DNA of 64,000 nucleotides from Bin55 sp965199895 (GTDB taxonomy: Bacteria > Pseudomonadota > Gammaproteobacteria > Pseudomonadales > Azotimanducaceae). Location: NCBI GenBank assembly GCA_965199895.1, contig CBDATJ010000013.1, positions 1 through 64,000 on the forward strand, read 5' to 3'. The translations under genes were made by a program, and so were the position numbers. Below are positions 9,742-19,015 of the stretch, in pieces; positions within the stretch are counted from its first letter, which is position 1; each line of letters opens with the position of its first letter. Below the pieces are notes generated by a model. It was given only the letters and a program-made list of their open reading frames with translations, was not told the origin of the DNA and did no database searches.

Positions 9742-10403
9742 GTTCAACCGCACCTAAGACACATGAATTGAGATCGATTATCGAAACTCTACTGTTTGTT
9801 GCAGACGATCCGTTGTCTCGGAGTCAAATTGCGCGAGTGATAGTTGAAGAAGATTCGGATCCGAAGTCACTCGAAGAACCCATTGCAGCAGCTTTAGAAG
9901 AAATTGCTGAAGATTGCAATACCAAACCCTATGAACTAGTTGAAGTCAAGAGTGGCTTCAGATTGCAAGTCAAAGAAGAGTGGAACATGTGGGTGACAAA
10001 ATTGTTGGGTCAGCGAGCTCGACGATATCCACGTGCGACTATGGAAACTCTAGCAATTGTCGCCTACCGACAACCAATCACTCGTGGTGAAATTGAAAAA
10101 ATTCGAGGTGTTGCTGTAAACACTCTCACCATCAGAAATCTGATGGATAGAGGGTGGGTGAGAGAAGTGGGTGTGAAAGAAGTACCAGGTCGCCCTATGC
10201 TCTATGGAACGACCTCTACGTTTCTAGATTATTTTGGTCTCAAATCTCTCAAAGAACTACCTCCACTGATCAATCCAGACGATATTAGTTTGGATTCTCT
10301 TGCAGGTTTAGAACAAAGTGATTTAGATAATGTGGAACTACAGGCGAAAGAGACTGTAGAGACCGACGCTCAAACTAGCGAAGATTCAGACGCTCCCAAG
10401 TAA
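9738..10403 (+). CDS. scpB: Segregation and condensation protein B
   Basis: Dimeric winged-helix partner of ScpA in the SMC complex. Seen are the N-terminal wing IIETLLFVADDPLSRSQIA and the second wing TMETLAIVAYRQPITRGEIE, followed by GRPMLYGTTSTFLDYFGL, which is a strong family signature. At 221 aa it is of normal length; the last about 45 residues are acidic and probably disordered. It overlaps scpA by four bases (ATGA) and is followed by rluB after 20 bases, the usual gene order. Confidence 0.96.
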   Translation: MSSTAPKTHELRSIIETLLFVADDPLSRSQIARVIVEEDSDPKSLEEPIAAALEEIAEDCNTKPYELVEVKSGFRLQVKEEWNMWVTKLLGQRARRYPRATMETLAIVAYRQPITRGEIEKIRGVAVNTLTIRNLMDRGWVREVGVKEVPGRPMLYGTTSTFLDYFGLKSLKELPPLINPDDISLDSLAGLEQSDLDNVELQAKETVETDAQTSEDSDAPK

Positions 10404-10423
10404 TTTCTTTCGTATGTGCGTTG

Positions 10424-11251
10424 ATGTCTTCCGACGGTACAGAAAAGCTACAAAAAGTCCTAGCTGAAAAAGGCTTGGGTTCGCGCCGTCAAATCGAACG
10501 ATGGATTGCAGCAGGTCGAGTTCATGTCAACAAAGAAGTTGCACACTTGGGGCAACGAATCTCTGATGATGATGAAGTCGAGGTCAACGGACAGCGGGTC
10601 TTGCGCCTCGCTCCTAAGCGTGAAGTGCGGATTCTCGTGATGAATAAAGCAGTGGGAGAGGTAGTCACTCGAAACGATCCTGAAAGAAGACGCACGGTGT
10701 TTAAGAAACTTCCACCTCTACAAGACGAACGTTGGATTTCTGTCGGTCGATTGGATATTGCAACAAGTGGGCTATTGTTGTTTACCAATCAAGGTAAATT
10801 AGCAAACCTGTTGATGCATCCATCGTCCAACATTGATCGAGAGTACGCTGTTCGGGTTCGAGGTCGATTGTCAGAAGAAAATCAACAAACACTCTTGAAT
10901 GGTGTTGAAGTCGACAGAGTGTCGTGTCAATTTAGCGATATTCAGTACTTCGATGGCAGCGGTTCCAATCATTGGTATCACGTAGCGGTGATGGAAGGTC
11001 GCAACCGTGAGGTTCGTAGGTTGTTTTCGTTTGTGGGTCACGAAGTTTCTAGGCTGAAACGCGTGAGATACGGGCCAGTGATACTCCCCTCAACTATCGC
11101 AGAAGGACACTTCCAAGAAATGTCGTTCAAGGATGTTCAAGCAATTTGCGACTGGTTAGAGGTTCCTGTAGGTCCTCGTCCCAAACAAAAAGTCGAAAAT
11201 AGAAAGACTTGGCTTATTGAGTTTCCCGGAGTTCGATTACCAACGAAATAG
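10424..11251 (+). CDS. rluB: 23S rRNA pseudouridine synthase B
   Basis: RsuA/RluB-family enzyme; RluB makes pseudouridine 2605 in 23S rRNA. An S4 RNA-binding domain occupies about residues 7-65 (EKLQKVLAEKGLGSRRQIE), and the catalytic-domain motif GRLDIATSGLLLFTNQG holds the nucleophilic Asp. The later motif EGRNREVRRLFSFVGHEV is also family-typical. I prefer ATG 10424 over the TTG three bases before it (275 aa). The scpA-scpB-rluB order supports RluB over RsuA or RluF. No clear terminator is visible before the convergent gene ends at 11314. Confidence 0.93.
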   Translation: MSSDGTEKLQKVLAEKGLGSRRQIERWIAAGRVHVNKEVAHLGQRISDDDEVEVNGQRVLRLAPKREVRILVMNKAVGEVVTRNDPERRRTVFKKLPPLQDERWISVGRLDIATSGLLLFTNQGKLANLLMHPSSNIDREYAVRVRGRLSEENQQTLLNGVEVDRVSCQFSDIQYFDGSGSNHWYHVAVMEGRNREVRRLFSFVGHEVSRLKRVRYGPVILPSTIAEGHFQEMSFKDVQAICDWLEVPVGPRPKQKVENRKTWLIEFPGVRLPTK

Positions 11252-11313
11252 AAGCAAATTTTCTGAAAATGACGTAGAAACACATTCAAACTGTTTTCAC
11301 ACAATCACCAGAC

Positions 11314-12105
11314 TTAAAAAGGCCTTGACAAATACTCGTCAGGTCTCCACGTCGCTGCGTCAAACCGTTGTTTAGTGATTCCTTTGGAGTCTGGTCCCAT
11401 GAGGAACGCATAAAGAGGCATATGTTGGTCAGGGGTGGGAAGTGTTTGTGGATCTTCTGCAGGAAAAGCTGCTGCGCGCATTTGGGTTCTGGTGGCACCG
11501 GGATTCAAGGAATTGACCCGAATGTTGCTGGTATTTTCTAATTCGTCACCGAGAACTTCCATCAGTCCTTCTGTAGCAAATTTGCTAACTGCATACGCGC
11601 CCCAATAAGCTCTACCCCTGCGACCCACTCCAGAAGATGTAAAGATCACTGAAGCGTCCTTTGATTGACTCAGTAGAGTAAGTAGTGCTTGAGTAATTAG
11701 TAATTGCGCGTTGAAGTTAATATGCATTACCTTTGTCCACTCAGAGTACTCATAACTTTCAATCGGGACTTTTGGACCCAAGATCGAAGCGTTGTGTAAT
11801 AGACCATCGATGCAGTGGTACTGTTCGGTCAGCCCCTTGGTGAGATCTATTGCGGTGTCTTCTGTGAATTGTTCGAGATCAACAGGAATGATTAGTGAGC
11901 GTTCTCCTGAAATCTGATGAATCAATTCATCTACTTGTGCTAGTTTGGAGCTTGTACGACCCAATAAGATGAGCTGCGCACCTAGGCTAGCGTAGTATTG
12001 GGCTGCAACCTTACCGATGCCATCTCCCGCGCCTGTTACCAAAATGTTCCGACCGGCTAATAGGTCAGAGCGAGGCTGATAATCTTTAGTCGATTTTTTG
12101 GGCAT
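11314..12105 (-). CDS. yciK: Short-chain dehydrogenase, YciK-like
   Basis: NAD(P)-dependent short-chain reductase of unknown substrate. The Rossmann motif is GAGDGIG (TGAGDGIGK), the conserved HNA motif is LLHNASILGP, and the active site is S in FTSSGVGR with YAVSK (Tyr-x-x-x-Lys). I take the ATG at 12103-12105 (263 aa); the frame stays open further upstream, but that part lies inside ubiG. The gene overlaps the ubiG 3' end by 20 bases, so it is translationally coupled to it; no Shine-Dalgarno is visible. The yciK-ubiG neighbourhood next to gyrA is a gammaproteobacterial arrangement. Confidence 0.88.
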   Translation of the reverse strand: MPKKSTKDYQPRSDLLAGRNILVTGAGDGIGKVAAQYYASLGAQLILLGRTSSKLAQVDELIHQISGERSLIIPVDLEQFTEDTAIDLTKGLTEQYHCIDGLLHNASILGPKVPIESYEYSEWTKVMHINFNAQLLITQALLTLLSQSKDASVIFTSSGVGRRGRAYWGAYAVSKFATEGLMEVLGDELENTSNIRVNSLNPGATRTQMRAAAFPAEDPQTLPTPDQHMPLYAFLMGPDSKGITKQRFDAATWRPDEYLSRPF

Positions 12106-12802
12106 GAAGGAGGTAGTTGACGCTCGGATCTTTGGTGATTTCGGTGTATCGGGTGAAAGGATTGTAGCGGTACCCTGAGACGTTTTTGACAAGCAATCCA
12201 ACAGATCGTATAGCTTTTGCCAATTCTGAAGGTTTGATAAATCTGTGGTAGTTGTGTGTGCCTCTGGGTAGGAGATTTAGCATGTACTCTGCACCCAGAA
12301 TGGCTAAGAGATAGGCTTGTGGAGTACGACTGATCGTAGAGATAAAAACGCTTCCACCAGGCTTACACAAGTCAGAGAGCGATTGGACGGTTGTCAAGTA
12401 ATCGGGTACATGTTCTAGCACCTCTAGTGCGATAACCGTATCAAAGGCTTCTGGCTCTTCTAGCGCAAATTCTTCAGCAGTGGATTGCAGGTAGCGAATG
12501 TGCTGAGCTATGCCTTCGTCCATTGCATGTAAACGTGCAATGCTGAATGGACCTTTTGCAGGTTCGACACCAGTGATTTTTCCACCTAACAGTGCAAGGC
12601 TTTCAGTGAGGATGCCACCACCGCAACCAATTTCGAGGATGTTACTATTGCGAATGGTCACACGGTCTGCAATGTAGCGAACTCGCATCCGATTAATGTC
12701 GTGTAGAGTCCGAAATTTCCCGTCTTTTTCCCACCATTGATGAGCGAGGCTATCAAACTTATCGATTTCCGTTGCGTCTACATTTTTTAATTCGTTTGAC
12801 AT
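12086..12802 (-). CDS. ubiG: Ubiquinone biosynthesis O-methyltransferase UbiG
   Basis: SAM-dependent methyltransferase performing both O-methylations in ubiquinone synthesis. The SAM motif I is LEIGCGGGILTESLA, followed by the acidic GVEPAKGP and motif VIALEVLEHVPDY. The N-terminal FDSLAHQWWEKDGKFRTLHDIN is a UbiG signature. The ATG at 12802 gives 238 aa, close to the 240-aa E. coli protein; a start six codons upstream is also open. It is divergent from gyrA, as in E. coli and Pseudomonas. Confidence 0.95.
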   Translation of the reverse strand: MSNELKNVDATEIDKFDSLAHQWWEKDGKFRTLHDINRMRVRYIADRVTIRNSNILEIGCGGGILTESLALLGGKITGVEPAKGPFSIARLHAMDEGIAQHIRYLQSTAEEFALEEPEAFDTVIALEVLEHVPDYLTTVQSLSDLCKPGGSVFISTISRTPQAYLLAILGAEYMLNLLPRGTHNYHRFIKPSELAKAIRSVGLLVKNVSGYRYNPFTRYTEITKDPSVNYLLHAQKID

Positions 12803-12970
12803 CACTAATTCCATGTCCAAAGGAGTTGATTTACTGGTACAGTTTTCATTTCAACAAGTTGGTTTTAAGTGTATTTTATGGTAGTTTTAGCTATGGCATT
12901 AGACAGCAAAATTTGGTAAAATATATCGTCCAAATTGGTACTGATTCAAGGTACACAAAATCCCTCTGAT
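12803..12970. promoter_or_regulatory. Divergent ubiG / gyrA promoter region
   Basis: The 168-base spacer must hold promoters for ubiG (-) and gyrA (+). TAAAAT at about 12916-12921 is a candidate -10 for gyrA, but no good -35 lies at the right distance, so the exact promoter is not assigned. The region is AT-rich. Confidence 0.4.
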
Positions 12971-15736
12971 ATGGCTGACGAATTCACGCCCGGAGGCCCT
13001 GACGATGATGGGCTCGAAGGCGACGAAAACTCTTATTCTGGACCAAACTTAAACGGTAGTAGCGACTTCGTTCGCGTGCAACTAGAAGACGAGATGCGAC
13101 AGTCGTATCTCGGTTACGCGATGAGTGTGATTATTGGTCGAGCACTCCCCGATATTCGTGATGGATTAAAGCCCGTACACCGACGTAGTTTGTACGGAAT
13201 GCATCAGCTCAATAACCGTCATGATAGACCACCCATGAAATCCGCTCGTGTCTCGGGTGAAGTAATGGGTAAGTACCACCCCCACGGTGAACAAGCGATC
13301 TACAACACCATAGTCATTATGGCGCAAGACTTCAAGATGCGATATCCGTTGGTGGATGGTCAAGGGAATTTTGGCTCGATAGACGGAGACCCACCCGCTG
13401 CAAGCCGATATACAGAAGTTCGGATGTCAAGAATTGCGGGTGAGATGCTTTCAGATCTCGACAAAGAAACCGTCGATATGACCCCGAATTACGACGAAAC
13501 CTTGGAGATGCCCTTGGTTTTGCCGACCCGATATCCAAATCTCTTGGTCAATGGCTCTCAGGGGATTGCCGTGGGAATGGCAACCAACATTCCCCCCCAC
13601 AATTTAGGTGAGATCATTGATGGTTGCGTTGCTCTGATTGACGATGATTCACTTGAAGTTGCAGACCTCATGCAATTCATCAAAGGACCCGATTTTCCAA
13701 CCGCTGGAATCATCAACGGACGAAGTGGAATCGTTGAAGCCTACAAAACGGGAAGAGGCAAGATTCTGGTTCGAGCACGGGCCACTGTTGAAACCGACAA
13801 GAACGGAAGAGAATCTATCATCATCACTGAGATTCCGTTCCAACTCAACAAAGCAAATCTAGTCGAATTTATTGCCAATTTAGTTCGCGAAGAGCGACTC
13901 ACTGGCATCTCAGAATTAAGGGATGAATCAAGCAAAGATGGACTACGAATCGTGGTCGAAGTAAAGAAATCAGAAATGGGTGAGGTGATACTGAACAACC
14001 TTTACCACCAAACTTTTCTTGAGACTTCGTTCTGGGTTAATTCGGTTGCACTAGTAGATGGTCAACCAAAGGTTGTAACCCTAAAAGAAATGTTGATGGA
14101 ATTTATCCGCCATCGACGAGATGTCGTGATTCGACGAACCATTTATCAGCTGCGGGAAGATCGAAAACGAGCTCATACCTTAGAAGGGCAATCCGTGGCT
14201 CTTGCAGATATTGATGAAGTCGTAGAGCTGATTCGTAAATCTAAGTCAAGAGATGTAGCTCGCAAAGGATTAATAGACCGTAATTGGCTTAAGGATGAAG
14301 GCACGAGTGCAGTTGCAGTAGAACGAAAAGATCGTATCGCTAGTGTTCGAGCATTGCTTCGTCGATCTGACGTGCAACTAGCGCGTAGAACTGATCTCCA
14401 ACCGGGATATGGGTTTCAGTTAGATACTGAGACCTATCGTTTATCGATGGAACAAGCAGAAGCCATTCTTGCTTTGCAACTTCATCGTTTAGTCAGTTTA
14501 GAACAGGAAAAACTCGCGGGAGACTTTGAGGCACTGATTACCAATATCAAGGAGCTGCAAGCAATTCTGGATTCTGACGAACGGATGAACGAAGTCGTCA
14601 AAGAAGAATTGGTAGAGATTCGAGAAAAGTATGCAGATGTACGTAAAACCGAGATTCGCGAATCAGTTCAAGATTTGACTATTGTCGATCTTATTAAACC
14701 CATGTACGTGGTGCTCACGATTTCACACCTAGGCTATGCCAAGGCACAGTCACTTGAAGTTTACCGTACCCAGAATAGGGGGGGTAGAGGTAAGATAGCT
14801 TTCAAGTCAAAGGATGACGACTATTTGGATCACTTTATGGTCGTTCGTAACTTGTCTACTTTACTTTGTTTCTCCAACAAAGGGCGCGTTTTCTGGTTGC
14901 CAGCGTACATGATTCCCGTGGAAGGACGTGGCTCACGCGGTCGCCCATTGGTCAACATGATTGCAATCCAAAAAGATGAACGTATCACAGCAATCGTTCC
15001 TTTCCCCGAAGAGGTTGATCAGCGTTTCGTGACCATGGTGACTGCAAGAGGTTTCACCAAGCGTACTAAGGTAAGTGAATTTGTTGAAAAAAGAAGATTT
15101 GGGAAGATTGCTATTTCACTAGTAGAGAACGATGAACTCGTTGGGGTTGAAATCACAGATGGTTCACAGCAAATCATGTTAGTCCAATCCAGTGGTCTTG
15201 CTGTTCGATTTGATGAATCTGATGTTCGAGCAATGGGTAGAACAGCACGTGGAGTCCAGGGTATCAGATTTAAGCATCCCGAAGAGGAAGTAATTTCACT
15301 GATTGTTCCTAACCCGGGTGAATATTTGCTTTGTGTTACTGAGAACGGTTACGGAAAATGCAGCGAAATCGAAGCATTCCGAACCACCCGACGACCAGCG
15401 AGAGGTGTGTTTGCGTTAAAACAAACAGAGAAAACTGGAAGAATCACAGGGGCGATTCAAGTCGTTGATTCCGACGAAGTCTTGCTCATCAATGACAGTG
15501 GACTATTGCTCCGTACTCAAGTCAAGCAAATCCCAAAAATTTCACGTTCAACTCAAGGCGTAAGACTTGTTGTGCTCAAGGACAATGCCAAACTCATCAG
15601 AGTGGCTCGGATTCAAGAGGATGCACTAGCTCAACTAGCTGGTAGTAGTGATCCTGGGATGGATGAGGATGCTGAAGACACAGAGTCTGATTCACCATCC
15701 GATGACCCCAGTGCTGAGACAACCGAAACGGAATAA
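12971..15736 (+). CDS. gyrA: DNA gyrase subunit A
   Basis: Cuts and rejoins DNA in gyrase. I take ATG 12971 (921 aa), with a short acidic N-terminal extension compared with E. coli. The catalytic tyrosine is Y147 in AASRYTEV (E. coli Tyr122). The C-terminal wrapping domain has a GyrA box written QNRGGRG, close to the consensus QRRGGKG, which marks GyrA rather than ParC. The quinolone region reads HPHGEQAIYNTI: E107, Q108 and N112 stand for E. coli Asp82, Ser83 and Asp87, so both main drug-contact residues differ. The tail is acidic. serC follows, the standard order. Confidence 0.96.
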   Translation: MADEFTPGGPDDDGLEGDENSYSGPNLNGSSDFVRVQLEDEMRQSYLGYAMSVIIGRALPDIRDGLKPVHRRSLYGMHQLNNRHDRPPMKSARVSGEVMGKYHPHGEQAIYNTIVIMAQDFKMRYPLVDGQGNFGSIDGDPPAASRYTEVRMSRIAGEMLSDLDKETVDMTPNYDETLEMPLVLPTRYPNLLVNGSQGIAVGMATNIPPHNLGEIIDGCVALIDDDSLEVADLMQFIKGPDFPTAGIINGRSGIVEAYKTGRGKILVRARATVETDKNGRESIIITEIPFQLNKANLVEFIANLVREERLTGISELRDESSKDGLRIVVEVKKSEMGEVILNNLYHQTFLETSFWVNSVALVDGQPKVVTLKEMLMEFIRHRRDVVIRRTIYQLREDRKRAHTLEGQSVALADIDEVVELIRKSKSRDVARKGLIDRNWLKDEGTSAVAVERKDRIASVRALLRRSDVQLARRTDLQPGYGFQLDTETYRLSMEQAEAILALQLHRLVSLEQEKLAGDFEALITNIKELQAILDSDERMNEVVKEELVEIREKYADVRKTEIRESVQDLTIVDLIKPMYVVLTISHLGYAKAQSLEVYRTQNRGGRGKIAFKSKDDDYLDHFMVVRNLSTLLCFSNKGRVFWLPAYMIPVEGRGSRGRPLVNMIAIQKDERITAIVPFPEEVDQRFVTMVTARGFTKRTKVSEFVEKRRFGKIAISLVENDELVGVEITDGSQQIMLVQSSGLAVRFDESDVRAMGRTARGVQGIRFKHPEEEVISLIVPNPGEYLLCVTENGYGKCSEIEAFRTTRRPARGVFALKQTEKTGRITGAIQVVDSDEVLLINDSGLLLRTQVKQIPKISRSTQGVRLVVLKDNAKLIRVARIQEDALAQLAGSSDPGMDEDAEDTESDSPSDDPSAETTETE

Positions 15737-15779
15737 ACAACGCTGATGAGACCATTTTTGCTTGTTCACTAGAAGTAAC

Positions 15780-16850
15780 GTGCATCGAGCATTTAACTTT
15801 TCGGCAGGGCCAGCAGCGCTACCTGATGCCGTTATGCAAGTAGTTCAAAGAGATCTCCTCGACTACCAGGATTCTGGAATGTCGGTGATGGAGATTAGTC
15901 ATCGAACACCCACATTCATTGACATTGCTGAAAGAGCTGAGAGTTCACTAAGGACACTATTGGATATCAACGATGACTATCACGTATTGTTTCTGCAAGG
16001 TGGAGCAACGTTGCAATTCGCTATGGTTCCCATGAATCTTTCAAAACATGGAGACATGCTTGAGTATGTTCATACCGGACATTGGTCAAAGAGAGCACTT
16101 ATTGAAGCCAGTCGACTGAGAGACGTTCACGTGATCGGCACACCGGGTGATAGTATCGATCCCGAATCTACCTGGTCTCGACACTCACGTTCAAAATACT
16201 TGCACATAACCACTAACGAGACCATTTCTGGGCTTCAATGGAAACAGTTCCCATCAGATAACGATCTACCTTTGGTTGCAGACGCTTCGTCCGACATTCT
16301 GTCCCGGAGTATGGATATCAATCAGTTTAGTCTTCTTTATGCTTGTGCACAAAAGAACTTCGGGCCGTCTGGACTCACCGTAGTCATCGTTCGGAAGGAT
16401 CTTTGCAGAGACCCACTTGACAATGAACCATACATTTTGAATTACAACTACCACGCTAGTCAATGTTCCATGTATAACACACCGAACACGTTCGCGTGGT
16501 ATGTATCGGGATTAGTGTTTGATTGGATTATCGAACAAGGTGGGTTGTCAGTAATGAATACTCTGAGCGAAAACAAGTCAACTATGCTTTATCAAATGAT
16601 TGATCAAAGTGATTTCTATCGCAACCAAATTGAACCTGAATTTCGTTCGAGTGTGAATGTCGTTTTTAATTTATCCTCACCAAAATTAGAAAAACAATTC
16701 TTGACTCTTGCTAAAGAAGCAGGGTTCCTCAACTTGAAAGGACATCGATCTGTTGGGGGTATTCGCGCCAGCCTCTATATTGGAGTCTCTATAGCAGCAG
16801 TAAAAGTATTGGTAGAATTCATGAAGGATTTTGAACAGAAATTTGGTTAA
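15780..16850 (+). CDS. serC: Phosphoserine aminotransferase
   Basis: PLP enzyme converting 3-phosphohydroxypyruvate to phosphoserine (serine and pyridoxine synthesis). The N-terminus FNFSAGPAALP is the family signature, and the PLP lysine is in YACAQKNFGPSGLTVVIV. Length is 356 aa from GTG 15780; the TTG at 15762 is the alternative. The C-terminal GHRSVGGIRASLYIG is the expected ending. It follows gyrA by 43 bases; pheA, which usually comes next, is missing and hisC follows instead. Confidence 0.94.
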   Translation: MHRAFNFSAGPAALPDAVMQVVQRDLLDYQDSGMSVMEISHRTPTFIDIAERAESSLRTLLDINDDYHVLFLQGGATLQFAMVPMNLSKHGDMLEYVHTGHWSKRALIEASRLRDVHVIGTPGDSIDPESTWSRHSRSKYLHITTNETISGLQWKQFPSDNDLPLVADASSDILSRSMDINQFSLLYACAQKNFGPSGLTVVIVRKDLCRDPLDNEPYILNYNYHASQCSMYNTPNTFAWYVSGLVFDWIIEQGGLSVMNTLSENKSTMLYQMIDQSDFYRNQIEPEFRSSVNVVFNLSSPKLEKQFLTLAKEAGFLNLKGHRSVGGIRASLYIGVSIAAVKVLVEFMKDFEQKFG

Positions 16851-16883
16851 TAAGGAAGTTAGTTCATCAGACTGGAAAAAATC

Positions 16884-17966
16884 TTGAACAACATTAACGA
16901 GCATATCCACAACCTACCACCATATTCAGCAGGTAAGCCCATTGAAGCACTACAACGTGAACAAGGTCTCGCTGATGTCATCAAGCTTGGTAGCAACGAA
17001 AACGCGTTTGGTTGTAGCTCCAAAGTTACTGAGGGAATTTCACAGCTCAGTACAGACTGGTCTAGATATCCCGATCCAGATGGTTATGCATTAAAGAGTG
17101 CATTAGCTGCCCGATTTGGGGTTGATCTCAACCATATTGCACTCGGAAATGGCTCGAGTGAGGTGTTGGAGTTTGCTGCTCGCATTGCACTTTCACCCGG
17201 AAGTGAAGCAGTTGTTGATCAGTATTGTTTTACCTCCTACCTCCCCGCAATAGAAGCAGCTCATGGTGACGTAGTACAAGTTCCTTCTAAGGATTGGAAG
17301 ATTGATTTAGAGCGTATGCTCGACTATGTCAACGACAAAACTAGACTGATATTTCTGACAAATCCCTGTAATCCAACAGGGGTTTGGCATCCAGGTACTG
17401 ACATAAGAAAATTCCTAGATTCTGTTCCACCACATGTCTGGGTGGTGTTTGATGAAGCATACTGGGGATTTTTCTTTCCTGCAGACTATCCCGACTGTGT
17501 TCAACTCACCAAAGACTACCCCAACCTCATTTTGACCCGAACTTTTTCTAAAGTCTATGGACTCGCTGGATTGAGAGTAGGGTATGCGATTTGTTCAACG
17601 GAAATGTGCAACTACATGAATCGGATTCGTTCGCCATTTAATGTGAATCGAGTCGCTCTCCTAGCTGCAGAACTAGCTTTGGATGATGATGAATTTGTTC
17701 AATATACAGCTAAACTCAATGCAGATGGCATGGCCTATTTAACCGGTGAATTTGATCGTTTAGGAATAGCTTACATCCCGTCCATAACCAATTTTGTAAC
17801 CTTTGATTGTGGTCAAGATGCTCGAGAGATTGATCAAGCACTGCTGAGCAAAGGAGTGATCATTAGGACACTCAGAAACTACGAATTACCCAACCATCTT
17901 CGAGTCACCGTAGGCACATCTACAGAGAATGAGCGGTTCATTTCCTGTCTTGAATCGGTACTGTAG
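16884..17966 (+). CDS. hisC: Histidinol-phosphate aminotransferase
   Basis: Fold-type I PLP aminotransferase, 360 aa. Seen are the N-terminal substrate loop IKLGSNENAFG, the PLP-contact motif NPCNPTGVW, the Asp in FDEAYWGF, and the Schiff-base lysine in RTFSKVYGLAGLRVGYA. The start is probably TTG 16884. In Pseudomonas a hisC copy in this block (hisC2) is thought to serve aromatic amino-acid synthesis, because it sits with pheA and tyrA. Here those genes are gone, so the actual substrate (histidinol phosphate or an aromatic keto acid) is not decided by the sequence. Confidence 0.9.
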   Translation: MNNINEHIHNLPPYSAGKPIEALQREQGLADVIKLGSNENAFGCSSKVTEGISQLSTDWSRYPDPDGYALKSALAARFGVDLNHIALGNGSSEVLEFAARIALSPGSEAVVDQYCFTSYLPAIEAAHGDVVQVPSKDWKIDLERMLDYVNDKTRLIFLTNPCNPTGVWHPGTDIRKFLDSVPPHVWVVFDEAYWGFFFPADYPDCVQLTKDYPNLILTRTFSKVYGLAGLRVGYAICSTEMCNYMNRIRSPFNVNRVALLAAELALDDDEFVQYTAKLNADGMAYLTGEFDRLGIAYIPSITNFVTFDCGQDAREIDQALLSKGVIIRTLRNYELPNHLRVTVGTSTENERFISCLESVL

Positions 17967-17982
17967 TCGAAGCGTTTAGACT

Positions 17983-18738
17983 GTGAGCTCTGCTCCTGAA
18001 TCTACTCCAGTCATTGCCATTGATGGATTAGCTGCTTCCGGTAAAGGGACTGTTGCTAGCAGAGTAGCCCAACAGCTTCAATTACATTTGCTTGATAGTG
18101 GTTTGCTCTATCGAACTACGGCATATTTGATTGATTTGAATCGATTCGATGTCGCGAATGTAGAGCAGATTGCCAGGTACATTGATTCGGTAACGTTTGA
18201 GTGTGAAGATACTGGGATCTATGTTTCTCCAGAAGGGAAACCGAGAGTGTTGATTCTGAGTGATTCGCAGCGGCGAGGCGTAGTCCGTGTGGGTAATCGG
18301 GATGTCACCAAGCAAGTCCGTTCAGGTCGAATCTCCACTCTTGCTGCAAAAATTGCTGTTGAACCAGAGATTAGAAAAGTCTTAATTCCCAAGCAACGTC
18401 AGCGGAAGATTCCACCAGGGCTAGTAGCAGATGGCCGAGACATGGGGACAGTAGTGTTTCCAGAAGCTGAACTCAAAATATTCCTGGAAGCTTCTGCAAA
18501 CGAACGGACTCGCAGACGGATGGGACAAATGGGTCTACTGTATTCCGAAGAAGAGTTTTTGAAGCTGAAAACAGAATTAGAAGAGAGAGATAGACAAGAT
18601 GTTGAGCGAAAAATTGCTCCAGCAAAGCCCGCTGTTGATGCAATCACAATCGACAACACAAATCAGAGTATCCCTGAGACGGTGGAAGCTGTAATCGCAC
18701 GAGTCAGGGAGCGAAATCTAGCTTCCGGGGTGAGTTAG
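17983..18738 (+). CDS. cmk: Cytidylate kinase
   Basis: Phosphorylates CMP and dCMP with ATP. The P-loop is GLAASGKGT at about residues 14-22, and the NMP-binding segment LDSGLLYRTTAYL and the motif VADGRDMGTVVFPEAELKIFL are characteristic. The start is GTG 17983, 251 aa, slightly longer than the 227-aa E. coli enzyme because of an N-terminal stretch and internal loops. It is the usual gene before rpsA; aroA, which often precedes it, is absent. Confidence 0.94.
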   Translation: MSSAPESTPVIAIDGLAASGKGTVASRVAQQLQLHLLDSGLLYRTTAYLIDLNRFDVANVEQIARYIDSVTFECEDTGIYVSPEGKPRVLILSDSQRRGVVRVGNRDVTKQVRSGRISTLAAKIAVEPEIRKVLIPKQRQRKIPPGLVADGRDMGTVVFPEAELKIFLEASANERTRRRMGQMGLLYSEEEFLKLKTELEERDRQDVERKIAPAKPAVDAITIDNTNQSIPETVEAVIARVRERNLASGVS

Positions 18739-19015
18739 AATAGTGGAATTGATTTTCCGATTTAGGGTATTGATCGGTTCAACTAATTCTCACTATCCAG
18801 AGCTAAAGCTCTCAAAAATTTCAACTCCGAAACCTTGGTTGTGTAAAATGCAAGCTTCAATTTCCAACCAGCGACGAATATCGGAAAGTCGGAATTCATT
18901 AAATTGAACTAAGCCCAAGAAGGGTGTATTCCGATGTGTCGATAGCCTAGATCGACACACAAATTTCCTATTGCCTAACGTTCATCGTTACAACCCTAAC
19001 CTCATATGAAGATAC
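18739..19015 (+). promoter_or_regulatory. rpsA leader region
   Basis: The 277-base spacer between cmk and rpsA contains no gene. It includes the inverted repeat GTGTCGATagcctagATCGACAC at about 18936-18958, a stem of eight base pairs. S1 in other bacteria controls its own translation through structures in this leader; whether this hairpin does so is inference. No strong Shine-Dalgarno precedes the ATG at 19016, also as known for rpsA. Confidence 0.45.

Noticed and set aside
12971..15736. ParC instead of GyrA
   Set aside because: A GyrA-box-like motif QNRGGRG, the length of 921 aa and the place before serC and after ubiG fit GyrA.
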